The notes beneath the pieces were generated by a model, which did no database searches, was not told where the DNA came from, and saw only the letters and a list, made by a program, of their open reading frames with translations. From Ligilactobacillus ubinensis (GTDB lineage Bacteria > Bacillota > Bacilli > Lactobacillales > Lactobacillaceae): a DNA stretch of 64,000 bases. Below, one piece after another: positions 1 through 7,820 of the stretch. Positions within the stretch are counted from its first letter, which is position 1; each line of letters begins with the position of its first letter. The stretch covers positions 32,393 through 96,392 of the forward strand of contig NZ_JAIULA010000009.1 of assembly GCF_024160875.1 (NCBI RefSeq), read 5' to 3'. The position numbers were made by a program, and so were the translations under genes.

Positions 1-1
1 T

Positions 2-1153
2 GGATATACTTTGGATGCAATGACACGTAAAATTACAAATGTTAATCATGATACAAATAAAGATTCTCAGACACGTAGATATACTACTAAATATGCTTTC
101 CCACTTGTTTATTGGCAAAGTAGTACTATTACAACTACGCAATATAACTCACTTACTTCGACTCAAAAAGAACGTGCTCTTGCAACTGGCGTTGTTGTTT
201 CAAAAACCGCAACTAAAAATACACATCATGTAAAGAATTCTGCATTAACAAATACTGTAATCAACGTTCCTTATAAAATCATTTCTAGTCGTGGCAACGT
301 CATTACAACTAATAAATTAGTCAAAGAAGATAGTGATGAGAAATATAAAATTATTCTATTAACAACTTCAACTGATAAAAAAACGGCAACTAAACTAGCC
401 AAGCTTTATGCGAATAGTGAATTACATGTTGAAATTACAAATATAAAATACACACCGTTTACCTTTAGTCAACAAATAGCTCTAGAAAAAAGAAATTCTA
501 CCTATGATTTAACAAATGGTTTGTTGGGAAATAATAGTATCCTATCGTACTATAAATATTTTAGATACCATATTCTGAAAGGTTCCCCTGATAATAGTTA
601 TTCATTAAGCGTATCTTCAAGTTTAGGTACTGAAAAAATAACCCAACCTAATCAAAACGCAACATCTTTTTATAAAGTTGTTACTGGTGGAACTTTAAAT
701 AGCGGTTATTTCACTAAACTTCCAAAGCAGTTAACCTTAACTCCATCAAAGCTCGGAACATATAGTTTTAAACTCAAAGTCGTTGCCGAACCGCTTGGCA
801 AAAATTCGAATTATTATAAGCAGGTTAAAAGAATTCAAAAGCATGCTTTACAAAACGTAACCTATACAAACCATGGTTTTAGTGGAAAAATTACGACAAC
901 AAAAACTGGAATCCTAACATCGTCTATTCCTTATTCACGCGGATGGAGCGTTACTGTTGACGGAAAACAAGCTACTGTTTTAAAAACCAATAATGCTTTT
1001 CTTGGTGTTAAGCTTGCAGCTGGTACCCATAAAGTCCGTTTCATCTATACAACTCCTGGTGCAAATCTTGGGATTAGACTTAGTATTATTGGAGTTACAC
1101 TTGTCTTTATCAGTGTTTTAGGAACATTAATTATTAAACGACGTAAAGATTAA
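2..1153 (+). CDS. YfhO-family membrane protein, C-terminal part (5' end outside window)
   Basis: The reading frame is already open at the left edge (codons GGA TAT ACT precede the first possible start at 11), so this is the 3' portion of a longer gene. The visible ~383 residues are an extracytoplasmic, Ser/Thr/Lys-rich region with a closing beta-rich domain (SIPYSRGWSVTVDGK, then GVKLAAGTHKVRFIY). A final hydrophobic helix (GIRLSIIGVTLVFISVLGT) and a basic tail IIKRRKD follow. That order is typical of the end of YfhO-like multi-spanning envelope proteins, some of which are implicated in glycosylation of lipoteichoic acid or other surface polymers. The true start, the N-terminal membrane domain and the substrate cannot be judged from this window. 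The gene ends just before a strong bidirectional terminator. Confidence 0.7.
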   Translation, partial: GYTLDAMTRKITNVNHDTNKDSQTRRYTTKYAFPLVYWQSSTITTTQYNSLTSTQKERALATGVVVSKTATKNTHHVKNSALTNTVINVPYKIISSRGNVITTNKLVKEDSDEKYKIILLTTSTDKKTATKLAKLYANSELHVEITNIKYTPFTFSQQIALEKRNSTYDLTNGLLGNNSILSYYKYFRYHILKGSPDNSYSLSVSSSLGTEKITQPNQNATSFYKVVTGGTLNSGYFTKLPKQLTLTPSKLGTYSFKLKVVAEPLGKNSNYYKQVKRIQKHALQNVTYTNHGFSGKITTTKTGILTSSIPYSRGWSVTVDGKQATVLKTNNAFLGVKLAAGTHKVRFIYTTPGANLGIRLSIIGVTLVFISVLGTLIIKRRKD

Positions 1154-1182
1154 ATTTTAGGTTCTATATATTACAAATAAAA

Positions 1183-1236
1183 AAAGTAGCAATACTGTCT
1201 TCTCCTCTTAACTAGAAAAGATAGTATTGCTACTTT
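1183..1236. terminator. Bidirectional terminator between the YfhO-like gene and uppP
   Basis: A 19-bp inverted repeat (left arm 1183-1201, right arm 1218-1236) with a 16-nt loop. It is flanked by an A-run on the left and T-rich sequence on the right, so it can end transcription of both convergent genes. Confidence 0.85.
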
Positions 1237-1244
1237 GTATATCC

Positions 1245-2096
1245 TTACTTAATTACCAAAAAATATACTAAAACCAGAATTCCTAAAATAATCCGATACC
1301 AACCAAAAATTTTAAAATCGTGGCTCTTAATATACTTCATTAAAAATTTAATAACTACAATTGAAGATAGAAATGCAGTAATTAATCCAACCACCATAAT
1401 AACAACTTCTGTTGATGTAAACACGAAACCAAATTGAACAATTTTAAATAACGCTGCTCCAAACATTACAGGAATTGCTAAAAAGAAAGTAAATTCAGCC
1501 GCCGTCGTCCGTGAAACACCTAACAATAATGCTCCGACTATTGTTGCACCTGAACGCGATGTTCCAGGAAAAACAGCAGCAATTAGTTGAAAGAACCCAA
1601 TCAGTATAACAGTGTAATAAGACAACTCTGCAATCGAATTAATATGCGCTCTATGTCCTTTGTGAATTGTTTCAATCCATATAAATGCTATACCAAAAAC
1701 AATTAAAGCAATTGCTACACACGTTGGATTATAAAATAATTTTTCAAATAAATCATTGAATTTAACACCAATTATTCCGGCTGGTAAACACGCGATAAAA
1801 ATTTTTATCCACATGATGAATGTATCTTTATCAATAAAACGCCAAATTCCACGTGGAGCTGAGAACCCTGTTGCATGCGAAATCTTAAATGGCCAAATTC
1901 GATTCCAATAAATTACAACGACTGCCATAATCGCACCTAGTTGAATAACAACCTCAAACATACTATAAAAGCTATTTGATACATCCAACTTAACAAACTG
2001 ATCTAATAAGATCATATGACCTGTACTACTGATAGGTAACCATTCCGTAATACCTTCTACAATCCCAAAAAGGAATGCTTTAAACAATTCAATCAT
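1245..2096 (-). CDS. uppP: Undecaprenyl-diphosphatase UppP (BacA)
   Basis: An integral membrane phosphatase of 283 residues, the normal length for the family. It converts undecaprenyl diphosphate to undecaprenyl phosphate, recycling the lipid carrier of peptidoglycan and teichoic acid synthesis; high activity gives bacitracin resistance. Both signature regions are present: the N-terminal GIVEGITEWLPISSTGH and the central FPGTSRSGATI, which supply the catalytic Glu/Ser/Arg residues. Several hydrophobic membrane segments follow. The start ATG has an upstream AGAAGGGAA ribosome binding site. It lies downstream of the sulfoquinovose operon in the same direction but is separated from it by a terminator hairpin and has its own promoter. 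Confidence 0.95.
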   Translation of the reverse strand: MIELFKAFLFGIVEGITEWLPISSTGHMILLDQFVKLDVSNSFYSMFEVVIQLGAIMAVVVIYWNRIWPFKISHATGFSAPRGIWRFIDKDTFIMWIKIFIACLPAGIIGVKFNDLFEKLFYNPTCVAIALIVFGIAFIWIETIHKGHRAHINSIAELSYYTVILIGFFQLIAAVFPGTSRSGATIVGALLLGVSRTTAAEFTFFLAIPVMFGAALFKIVQFGFVFTSTEVVIMVVGLITAFLSSIVVIKFLMKYIKSHDFKIFGWYRIILGILVLVYFLVIK

Positions 2097-2153
2097 TAAT
2101 ATAATTTCCCTTCTGAATACAATAAATACCTGTGATTATAACCACTAAATTTT

Positions 2154-2183
2154 ATTATATTCCAAATCTGTACCGACAAGCAA
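2154..2183 (-). promoter_or_regulatory. Putative promoter of uppP
   Basis: Read on the minus strand: -35 TTGCTT (2178-2183), an 18-nt spacer and -10 TATAAT (2154-2159), about 58 bp before the uppP start codon. Confidence 0.5.
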
Positions 2184-2239
2184 TATTAATATTGACATTC
2201 AAATAATCTTAATGCTTAAGTATTTGATTATCAAAAGAA

Positions 2240-2279
2240 CTCCCATACTAATACTTAACTATAAGCATCAATATAGGAG
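2240..2279 (-). terminator. Terminator of the sulfoquinovose operon
   Basis: A 17-bp stem with several G-U pairs and the 6-nt loop ATAGTT, located 36 bp after the isomerase stop codon. On the minus strand it is followed by TTCTTTT. On the plus strand a stronger T-run follows. Confidence 0.6.
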
Positions 2280-2314
2280 AATGTTTTTTATATTATAAGA
2301 TTATTGTTTAATAA

Positions 2315-3646
2315 TCAGTCTACAATTTCACACTTTATATTTAGTAATTTCGCAAGATTGGCAATATCTTCAACATAATCACCATAAACCAATGCAAAAT
2401 GCGACTCATAACCACTTTCAATAAAATTATCCACTACTTTATCTACCGGTTGTTTTAGTTGGATTTTCCCAGAAAACCCATTATACTGCGGCTCAACATC
2501 TAACGCACGTCCCTTAAAAGCAACCAATTTATAGCCATCCGTATCATAATGAACTCGCATAACCGTCACTTTTCCCGGTTTTAAAACCGCATCTGGACTA
2601 ACTGGCATTTTCCGATTTGGATGTACTCCTGCTTTAATGCCATACTTTGGATTTGCAACATCGTAAGCTCCATAGTCATGCCACATTGTTATTGTATTAT
2701 CTTCTTCATCCAAGGAAGACAAATCACCTAAATAAGTGGCTGCCTTATTCGGCGTTAATTCTTGTAAGATATACATAGATAGCGCACCATGTATATCACA
2801 TTCCATTGCTGTAGGTAGTTGTTCATTATCAAGTTGCGTCCAAACTGCACCTGGCGCACAACCATATTTATCAAAGAAATCAGGCCAACACCGCGAAGCA
2901 AGCGCACTAAAACCATCGCGCTTTGCCCATTGCTTCATCAAGGCGACAAACTTAACAAATTTGATTGTCTCTTTTCCATTGATATCTAAATTTTGATAAT
3001 GTTCTGCTGCATAATCTAATTCTTTTTTATATATTGCTTCTTGTAATGCATCAGCAGCAATAAATGCTTCATCAATTTCATAATGCTTAAGTGTAATTCC
3101 AAAAGTAGCTTTAAGTTTTACTGCATCTGCATCTGAAAAGAAAAAGCCTGGTGGAAAAGTACCAACTACTCCGATTTTTGAGTTTGCTATCTTATCTTTT
3201 AAAAGACAAGCCTTTACAAAACCTTGGATTTTTTTCTGCACAAATATTTCATCAGGGTTACCATAGATATGCTGAAAATAATGTTTTTGGGTATGTAAAT
3301 AATTAGCAGAACTTACAATCCCAGTTAAAGAATTGAAGTGTAACCACCCATGGACACTTGGCTCGCGCGGTGCTAATAGCAAAATCGGTTTTTCAGGGTA
3401 GTAACGGTGTACTAGTTTAACAAATTCTGCATCTGTGAATGTCGTATTATGAAAAATGATTCCTGCAAAATCTTGCTCCTGAACTTGACTTAAAAAACTA
3501 GCTAATTCAGTTGGATCACCTAATGCTTCTGTGGGTTCAATAACATCATATGCACTTAGCAATTCACTTAACTGTCCACGTATTGTTTCAGCAGTCTTTG
3601 CATCAAACTTACGTCTCACTACTGGTAAATATAAAATTTTGTTCAT
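2315..3646 (-). CDS. Sugar isomerase of the L-fucose/L-arabinose isomerase superfamily; proposed sulfoquinovose isomerase (SftI-like)
   Basis: A 443-residue protein of the COG2407 type (fucose-isomerase-like fold). Visible family landmarks are an N-terminal NKILYLPVVRRKFD strand/turn, central RCWPDF and ALSMYILQEL segments, and a C-terminal metal-site region around RVHYDTDGYKLV and GFSGKIQL. Classical L-fucose catabolism is unlikely because no fuculose kinase or fuculose-phosphate aldolase is nearby. As last gene of an operon with a sulfoquinovosidase and a short transaldolase, the inferred reaction is sulfoquinovose to 6-deoxy-6-sulfofructose, the first intracellular step of sulfo-TAL. The family is well supported; the substrate is inferred from context. 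The start ATG follows an AGGAGGC ribosome binding site, 10 bp after the upstream gene. Confidence 0.8.
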   Translation of the reverse strand: MNKILYLPVVRRKFDAKTAETIRGQLSELLSAYDVIEPTEALGDPTELASFLSQVQEQDFAGIIFHNTTFTDAEFVKLVHRYYPEKPILLLAPREPSVHGWLHFNSLTGIVSSANYLHTQKHYFQHIYGNPDEIFVQKKIQGFVKACLLKDKIANSKIGVVGTFPPGFFFSDADAVKLKATFGITLKHYEIDEAFIAADALQEAIYKKELDYAAEHYQNLDINGKETIKFVKFVALMKQWAKRDGFSALASRCWPDFFDKYGCAPGAVWTQLDNEQLPTAMECDIHGALSMYILQELTPNKAATYLGDLSSLDEEDNTITMWHDYGAYDVANPKYGIKAGVHPNRKMPVSPDAVLKPGKVTVMRVHYDTDGYKLVAFKGRALDVEPQYNGFSGKIQLKQPVDKVVDNFIESGYESHFALVYGDYVEDIANLAKLLNIKCEIVD

Positions 3647-3656
3647 ATTCTGCCTC

Positions 3657-4328
3657 CTATTTTGTTAATGGAATAATTTGTGTATTTGCGCCAACTACAC
3701 CTATACAAGCTCCCTTTTCAACCATACGCTTGTTTTCTACGTGTGTTAGTAACCATTTATTTTTTTGAAATAAAACATCCGTTTTTTCTCTTGCATCTTC
3801 AAGTTGTGTATTTGTGTCCTTTGTCAAAACAACTAAACAACGAAATCCGCTTTTCCATACACGACATGGGGCAAAATGCAATATCGTTGGATAAATTTCA
3901 ATTGCCGTTCCTTTAGGGACAAAAAATGCTTGTGCTGAACGTGTTGTTATAGTATTGTTAACAACATCTTTTTGTCGTGCTAGAAATAAAATTAAATCCG
4001 TTTGTGCAAGATTAATTTCTGAACAATTATGCCATTCAAAAGCATTGATTCGATCACTATTACCATTACAGTAGCCAATTTCAATCGCCTGCTCTCCATA
4101 AACATTTCGAGCAATATCATTTCGCATATGACTTGTAAAAAGACTTATATCATCTCTTATATAGACATTTCCTTCATGCGGAATCTGCGTACTTGCTAAT
4201 TTTTTTTCAAAATCACCTTGTTCTTGTAATACAACTTTACGACCATAATCAGCAAAAGCTTTATCTGTCACACTTAGTATATCTATTTCAGGATTTTGTT
4301 CTTGAATTTTTTCCAATACATTTTGCAT
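3657..4328 (-). CDS. DUF4867-family protein of the sulfo-TAL operon (SftX-like), function unknown
   Basis: A cytosolic protein of 223 residues without signal peptide or membrane helix. The stretches YGEQAIEIGYCNG, WHNCSEINLAQTDLILFLA, AFFVPKGTAIEIYPTILHFAPC and GFRCLVVLTKDTN match my memory of DUF4867. The alternating short strands with FVPKGTAIEIYPTILHFAPC resemble a cupin-like barrel with possible metal or sugar ligands (His, Glu, Cys). This family is, as I recall, a regular companion of firmicute sulfoquinovose transaldolase clusters, where it was named sftX without a known role. Here it lies between the transaldolase (12 bp gap) and the isomerase (10 bp gap), so it is surely co-transcribed. 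Mutarotase, auxiliary isomerase or sugar sensor are possibilities only. Confidence 0.75.
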   Translation of the reverse strand: MQNVLEKIQEQNPEIDILSVTDKAFADYGRKVVLQEQGDFEKKLASTQIPHEGNVYIRDDISLFTSHMRNDIARNVYGEQAIEIGYCNGNSDRINAFEWHNCSEINLAQTDLILFLARQKDVVNNTITTRSAQAFFVPKGTAIEIYPTILHFAPCRVWKSGFRCLVVLTKDTNTQLEDAREKTDVLFQKNKWLLTHVENKRMVEKGACIGVVGANTQIIPLTK

Positions 4329-4340
4329 ATTATCACCTCA

Positions 4341-5006
4341 TTAATCTGTGACGGTTTGATCCCAAGCATCTTGAAAAACGCCTAACCCAAAATCCGTATA
4401 AGGATCATTAAAACTAGTTTCATAGACTGCTAATCCACATGTTACAATGTCAGCTCCAAATTTTGCAGCTTCAGCAATTTGTTTTCCTGTCCGTACAGCA
4501 GCAACAATAATTTCTGTCTTAAAAGAATAGGTTTGATATATATCTACGATATCTTTAATGTATTGTAGTCCATCTTCGCCATTGTCTTCTTTCCAACCAA
4601 CAAATGGTGAAACATATTTCGCATTTACTTTTCCTGCAATAATTGCCTGTGATGGTGAGAAAACTAAAGTCAAATTAGTTCTTACCCCTTGCTGTTCCAA
4701 TTTTCTTGCTGCTTTTACCCCTTCTGTTGTCGTTGGAATCTTAATTACAAAATTAGGAGAAAGCAAACTAATTTCTTTAGCCATTTCAATCATCTCATCC
4801 GCTTTTTTCAAATGAGGATTTATTTCAACTGATACTGGAAAATTAGGTTTATCAGCTACATATTCCGCAATATCTGCAATACATTTGCGAAAGGGTTTGC
4901 CGCTAGCCATAATATGTTTAGGGTTTGTTGTCACTCCATCAAAACCATAATCCTCATATGCTTTTTTTATCTCATCTAATTTTGCACTATCTAAAAAATA
5001 TTTCAT
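4341..5006 (-). CDS. Short transaldolase; proposed 6-deoxy-6-sulfofructose transaldolase (SftT-like)
   Basis: A 221-residue class I aldolase barrel of the small transaldolase / fructose-6-phosphate aldolase family. Landmarks are MKYFLDSAKLDEI at the N-terminus, GVTTNP (residues 24-29), the Schiff-base lysine in FVIKIPTT (Lys89), GVRTNLTLVFSPSQA and SPFVGWKED. In sulfo-TAL the enzyme cleaves sulfofructose, releases 3-sulfolactaldehyde and transfers the C3 unit to glyceraldehyde-3-phosphate (or erythrose-4-phosphate), giving fructose-6-phosphate (or sedoheptulose-7-phosphate). Family assignment is firm. The sulfofructose specificity is inferred from the adjacent sulfoquinovosidase, YihO-like transporter and DUF4867 gene. 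A general transaldolase or mannose/allose-type FSA is the alternative. Confidence 0.85.
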   Translation of the reverse strand: MKYFLDSAKLDEIKKAYEDYGFDGVTTNPKHIMASGKPFRKCIADIAEYVADKPNFPVSVEINPHLKKADEMIEMAKEISLLSPNFVIKIPTTTEGVKAARKLEQQGVRTNLTLVFSPSQAIIAGKVNAKYVSPFVGWKEDNGEDGLQYIKDIVDIYQTYSFKTEIIVAAVRTGKQIAEAAKFGADIVTCGLAVYETSFNDPYTDFGLGVFQDAWDQTVTD

Positions 5007-5021
5007 TTCAATCCAACCTTT

Positions 5022-6440
5022 CTAATCTTTGGTAGTCTTCTTATTACGTCGAGCAACGACTTCTTTCATAATTACCTTAAATCGTGCATCCGTGAGTGGG
5101 TAAAGTTTCAAAATCATAATTATCGCAAATATTGATAAACTTCCTGAGTATAAGAACATTAAACCTCGAATGCCAAAAATAGCTTCAGCTGTTTGTTGTT
5201 GATTAGGAACATATCCAACCCAGGCTAAAACGATTCCAGGAACAAAACCTGCTACAGCTTGTGATAGTTTTCTGAAGAATGTGAAAAATGAATATACTAA
5301 TCCTTCTGATCTAACTCCTGACTGCCATTCACCGTATTCAACACAATCAGAAATCATTGACCAATTTAATGTGGTTGCAAATCCATTTCCAAAATAGGCA
5401 ATTGTTGTGAAAAAAATAAATGTAGTTGCGTTGGTTGTAAAGAAAAAGCCTAAAATATCACCAATTGCCCAAATCAAGCAGCCAGCCACATAAACAATCT
5501 TTTTATCAAACTTACGGGTTAAAAAAGGCACTACAACTGCTGCAACAAGAATCATCCCAATACTAAAGAAACCTAAATATGAAACCGCTGCTGTATCTTT
5601 TAATACATACTGCGCAAAATAAACTTGAACAGTTGATTTCAAATTAAAAGATGAAAACGTCAATAAATTTACGACTGAAATGACGATTAACGGTTTATTT
5701 TTAAAAAGCGCCTTATACTGTTCTTTAAGTTCTTCTTTAGTTAATTTAGGTTTAGTCGGCACTTTATAAACCTCTTTGACATTGGCATAACAATACCATT
5801 GGCATAAAACACCTAGAATTGCAAAAATGATGACTGCTACTGCATAGCCTATTTTTTGCGTCGGTAATAATAGTACAATTGGTGTAAAACCAATTGTAGC
5901 TAACATTAGGCCTAAATTTGCACCAATTGTTCTATATGATGCAAGTTCATCCCGTTCTTGACTGTTTCTTGTCATCGTAGGTACCATTGAACCAAATGGA
6001 ATATTTGAAATACTATATACCGTTCCAAAAATCATGTACGCAACATATGCATACAATAGTTTTCCTGTTACTGAGAAATTAGGAATTGTAAAATTCGCTA
6101 TTAGCAATAACCCTAATGGAATTGCTGCCCACAACATAAATGGTCTAAATTTCCCACGCTTACTAATATTCGCTCTATTATCAATCCACGTTCCTACTGA
6201 GATATCCATAAAGCCATCCCATATTTTAGCAACCAGAAAAACTGTTCCTGCTAATGCACTTGGTAGACCAGCAACATCAGTAAAATATTTGAGCAAATAA
6301 AGTTGTCCCATATCAAAGAGAAAGTTATTACCCATATCTCCTACCGCATAAGCTATTTTATTTTTCAAAGTAACTGTTTTAGGCTCATCTGTTATTTTAA
6401 AGATCTCTACATTTTCTTCTGCTTTTTGTAAATTTTCCAC
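5022..6440 (-). CDS. GPH-family MFS transporter, YihO/YihP-like; proposed sulfoquinovose(side) importer
   Basis: A 472-residue protein with about 12 hydrophobic helices. The N-terminal KIAYAVGDMGNNFLFDMGQLY and DISVGTWIDNR motifs are typical of glycoside-pentoside-hexuronide:cation symporters. It strongly resembles what I remember of E. coli YihO/YihP, especially SLVY-type and FxPGI regions near residues 370-410 (VEYGEW, EGLVYSFFTFFRKLSQAVAG, FVPGIVLAWVGYVPNQQQ) and RGKFRPFMLW. It therefore probably imports sulfoquinovose or sulfoquinovosyl glycerol across the cytoplasmic membrane. Export of sulfolactate would be unusual for this family. The gene sits 15 bp after the dehydrogenase and 15 bp before the transaldolase. 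Confidence 0.85.
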   Translation of the reverse strand: MENLQKAEENVEIFKITDEPKTVTLKNKIAYAVGDMGNNFLFDMGQLYLLKYFTDVAGLPSALAGTVFLVAKIWDGFMDISVGTWIDNRANISKRGKFRPFMLWAAIPLGLLLIANFTIPNFSVTGKLLYAYVAYMIFGTVYSISNIPFGSMVPTMTRNSQERDELASYRTIGANLGLMLATIGFTPIVLLLPTQKIGYAVAVIIFAILGVLCQWYCYANVKEVYKVPTKPKLTKEELKEQYKALFKNKPLIVISVVNLLTFSSFNLKSTVQVYFAQYVLKDTAAVSYLGFFSIGMILVAAVVVPFLTRKFDKKIVYVAGCLIWAIGDILGFFFTTNATTFIFFTTIAYFGNGFATTLNWSMISDCVEYGEWQSGVRSEGLVYSFFTFFRKLSQAVAGFVPGIVLAWVGYVPNQQQTAEAIFGIRGLMFLYSGSLSIFAIIMILKLYPLTDARFKVIMKEVVARRNKKTTKD

Positions 6441-6455
6441 TCAAGTTACTCCTCT

Positions 6456-7820
6456 CTACAATGCAATTATTTTTTGATTGGCAAATTCATATAGTGCTAA
6501 TTCACTCATTTCTCTTCCATATCCTGAATTTTTTACCCCTCCAAAAGGTAGTTCTGGGTATCCACCAGCGGGTTGATTAATAAAAACCTGACCTGTTTCT
6601 AGCTGTTTAGCAATTGTAATTGCTTGGCTTGTATCATTTGTATAAATGCTACCAGCTAGTCCATATTGTGATTGATTTGCCAATCTTATAGCAGCTTCAA
6701 TATCTTCTACTATATGAACTTGCCCGACTGGTCCAAAAAATTCTTCATCAAACATTGGATTGTCCGGTGTTAAATCCGTTATCAATATTGGTTTAAAAAA
6801 GAAACCAGCTCTCTTTTCAATTCCCCCATCTAATAAAATTTTGGCTCCATGCGCAATGGCCATTTCTACTTGTTTTTGTAATCTCAATTGCTGTTCTCGT
6901 GTAGCTAGGGGGGCTAACGTTGTTTGCTTTTCTAAAGGATCTCCTAGGATTTGGTTTTCAAATCCCTTTTTTACTAATTCAATAAATTCCGCAGCCTGTT
7001 CTTTAGTCACGATATAACGTTTAGCACCATTACATGCTTGACCTGCGTTACGCAATCTTGCAGTAACTGCATCAGCAGCAGCCTTTTTTAAATCTGCATC
7101 TGGTAAAACTATAAATGCATCATTACCACCTAATTCAAGCGTTGTTTTTACCAAATTAGCACTTGTCTTTCCTGCAACAATCTTACCTGCAGTGACAGAG
7201 CCTGTTAATGCTACACCTTGCACTAATGGCTGTTTAATCAATTCACCTACCTGGTCTTCATTTAAAAATAGATTTTTAAATGCACCTTTTTTGATTGTGG
7301 CTTGTTTTACAATCATTTCAAGTTCACGTGCACAACCAGCTACACTAGGTGCATGTTTTAAAATAACTGCATTCCCAAGTAAATAGTTAGGTGCAAAAAC
7401 GCGCATAACTTGTGTATATGGAAAGTTCCAAGGCTCAATCGCAAGAACTATTCCAGTCGCCTCATAATGAAGAATTGCATTTTGATTACCTTTATATGTG
7501 TAATTTTTATCTTGTAAGGCTTGCGCACCATTTTCTGCATAATATTCAGCAATATTAGCTGCTGCATTCACTTCGCCTAACGCTTCAGTGTATAGTTTAC
7601 CCATATTAACCGTTTCCAACCGTGCTAAGTTAGTTGCATTATCGCGAAATACTTGCGCTAACAGGTGTAATTTTTCGACTCGTTCTGCTACTTGTTGTTG
7701 TTGCGCAAAATTATAATATTTCTGTGCATTTCTATATGCGTCTACTATTTCTACCGGAGTAGCTTCTGGAAAAATTGCTTCTACCCGACCAGTATACGGA
7801 TTAGTAACTTTATATATCAT
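6456..7820 (-). CDS. NAD(P)-dependent aldehyde dehydrogenase; proposed 3-sulfolactaldehyde dehydrogenase
   Basis: A 454-residue protein of the aldehyde dehydrogenase superfamily, closest in feel to succinate-semialdehyde dehydrogenases. Visible are the cofactor/oxyanion motif AIEPWNFPYTQ (from residue 128), GVALTGSV, the general-base Glu229 in TLELGGNDAF and the nucleophile Cys263 in NAGQACNGAKRY. The PMFDEEFFGPV and PFGGVKNSGYGRE signatures close the domain. The start codon overlaps the stop of the sulfoquinovosidase by 4 nt (ATGA), implying translational coupling. In this operon the expected reaction is oxidation of sulfolactaldehyde to sulfolactate. Product and cofactor are inferred; succinate-semialdehyde activity cannot be excluded. 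Confidence 0.85.
   Translation of the reverse strand: MIYKVTNPYTGRVEAIFPEATPVEIVDAYRNAQKYYNFAQQQQVAERVEKLHLLAQVFRDNATNLARLETVNMGKLYTEALGEVNAAANIAEYYAENGAQALQDKNYTYKGNQNAILHYEATGIVLAIEPWNFPYTQVMRVFAPNYLLGNAVILKHAPSVAGCARELEMIVKQATIKKGAFKNLFLNEDQVGELIKQPLVQGVALTGSVTAGKIVAGKTSANLVKTTLELGGNDAFIVLPDADLKKAAADAVTARLRNAGQACNGAKRYIVTKEQAAEFIELVKKGFENQILGDPLEKQTTLAPLATREQQLRLQKQVEMAIAHGAKILLDGGIEKRAGFFFKPILITDLTPDNPMFDEEFFGPVGQVHIVEDIEAAIRLANQSQYGLAGSIYTNDTSQAITIAKQLETGQVFINQPAGGYPELPFGGVKNSGYGREMSELALYEFANQKIIAL

Noticed and set aside
2315..3646. L-fucose or L-arabinose catabolic isomerase
   Set aside because: No fuculose/ribulose kinase or aldolase nearby; the operon content points to sulfoquinovose.
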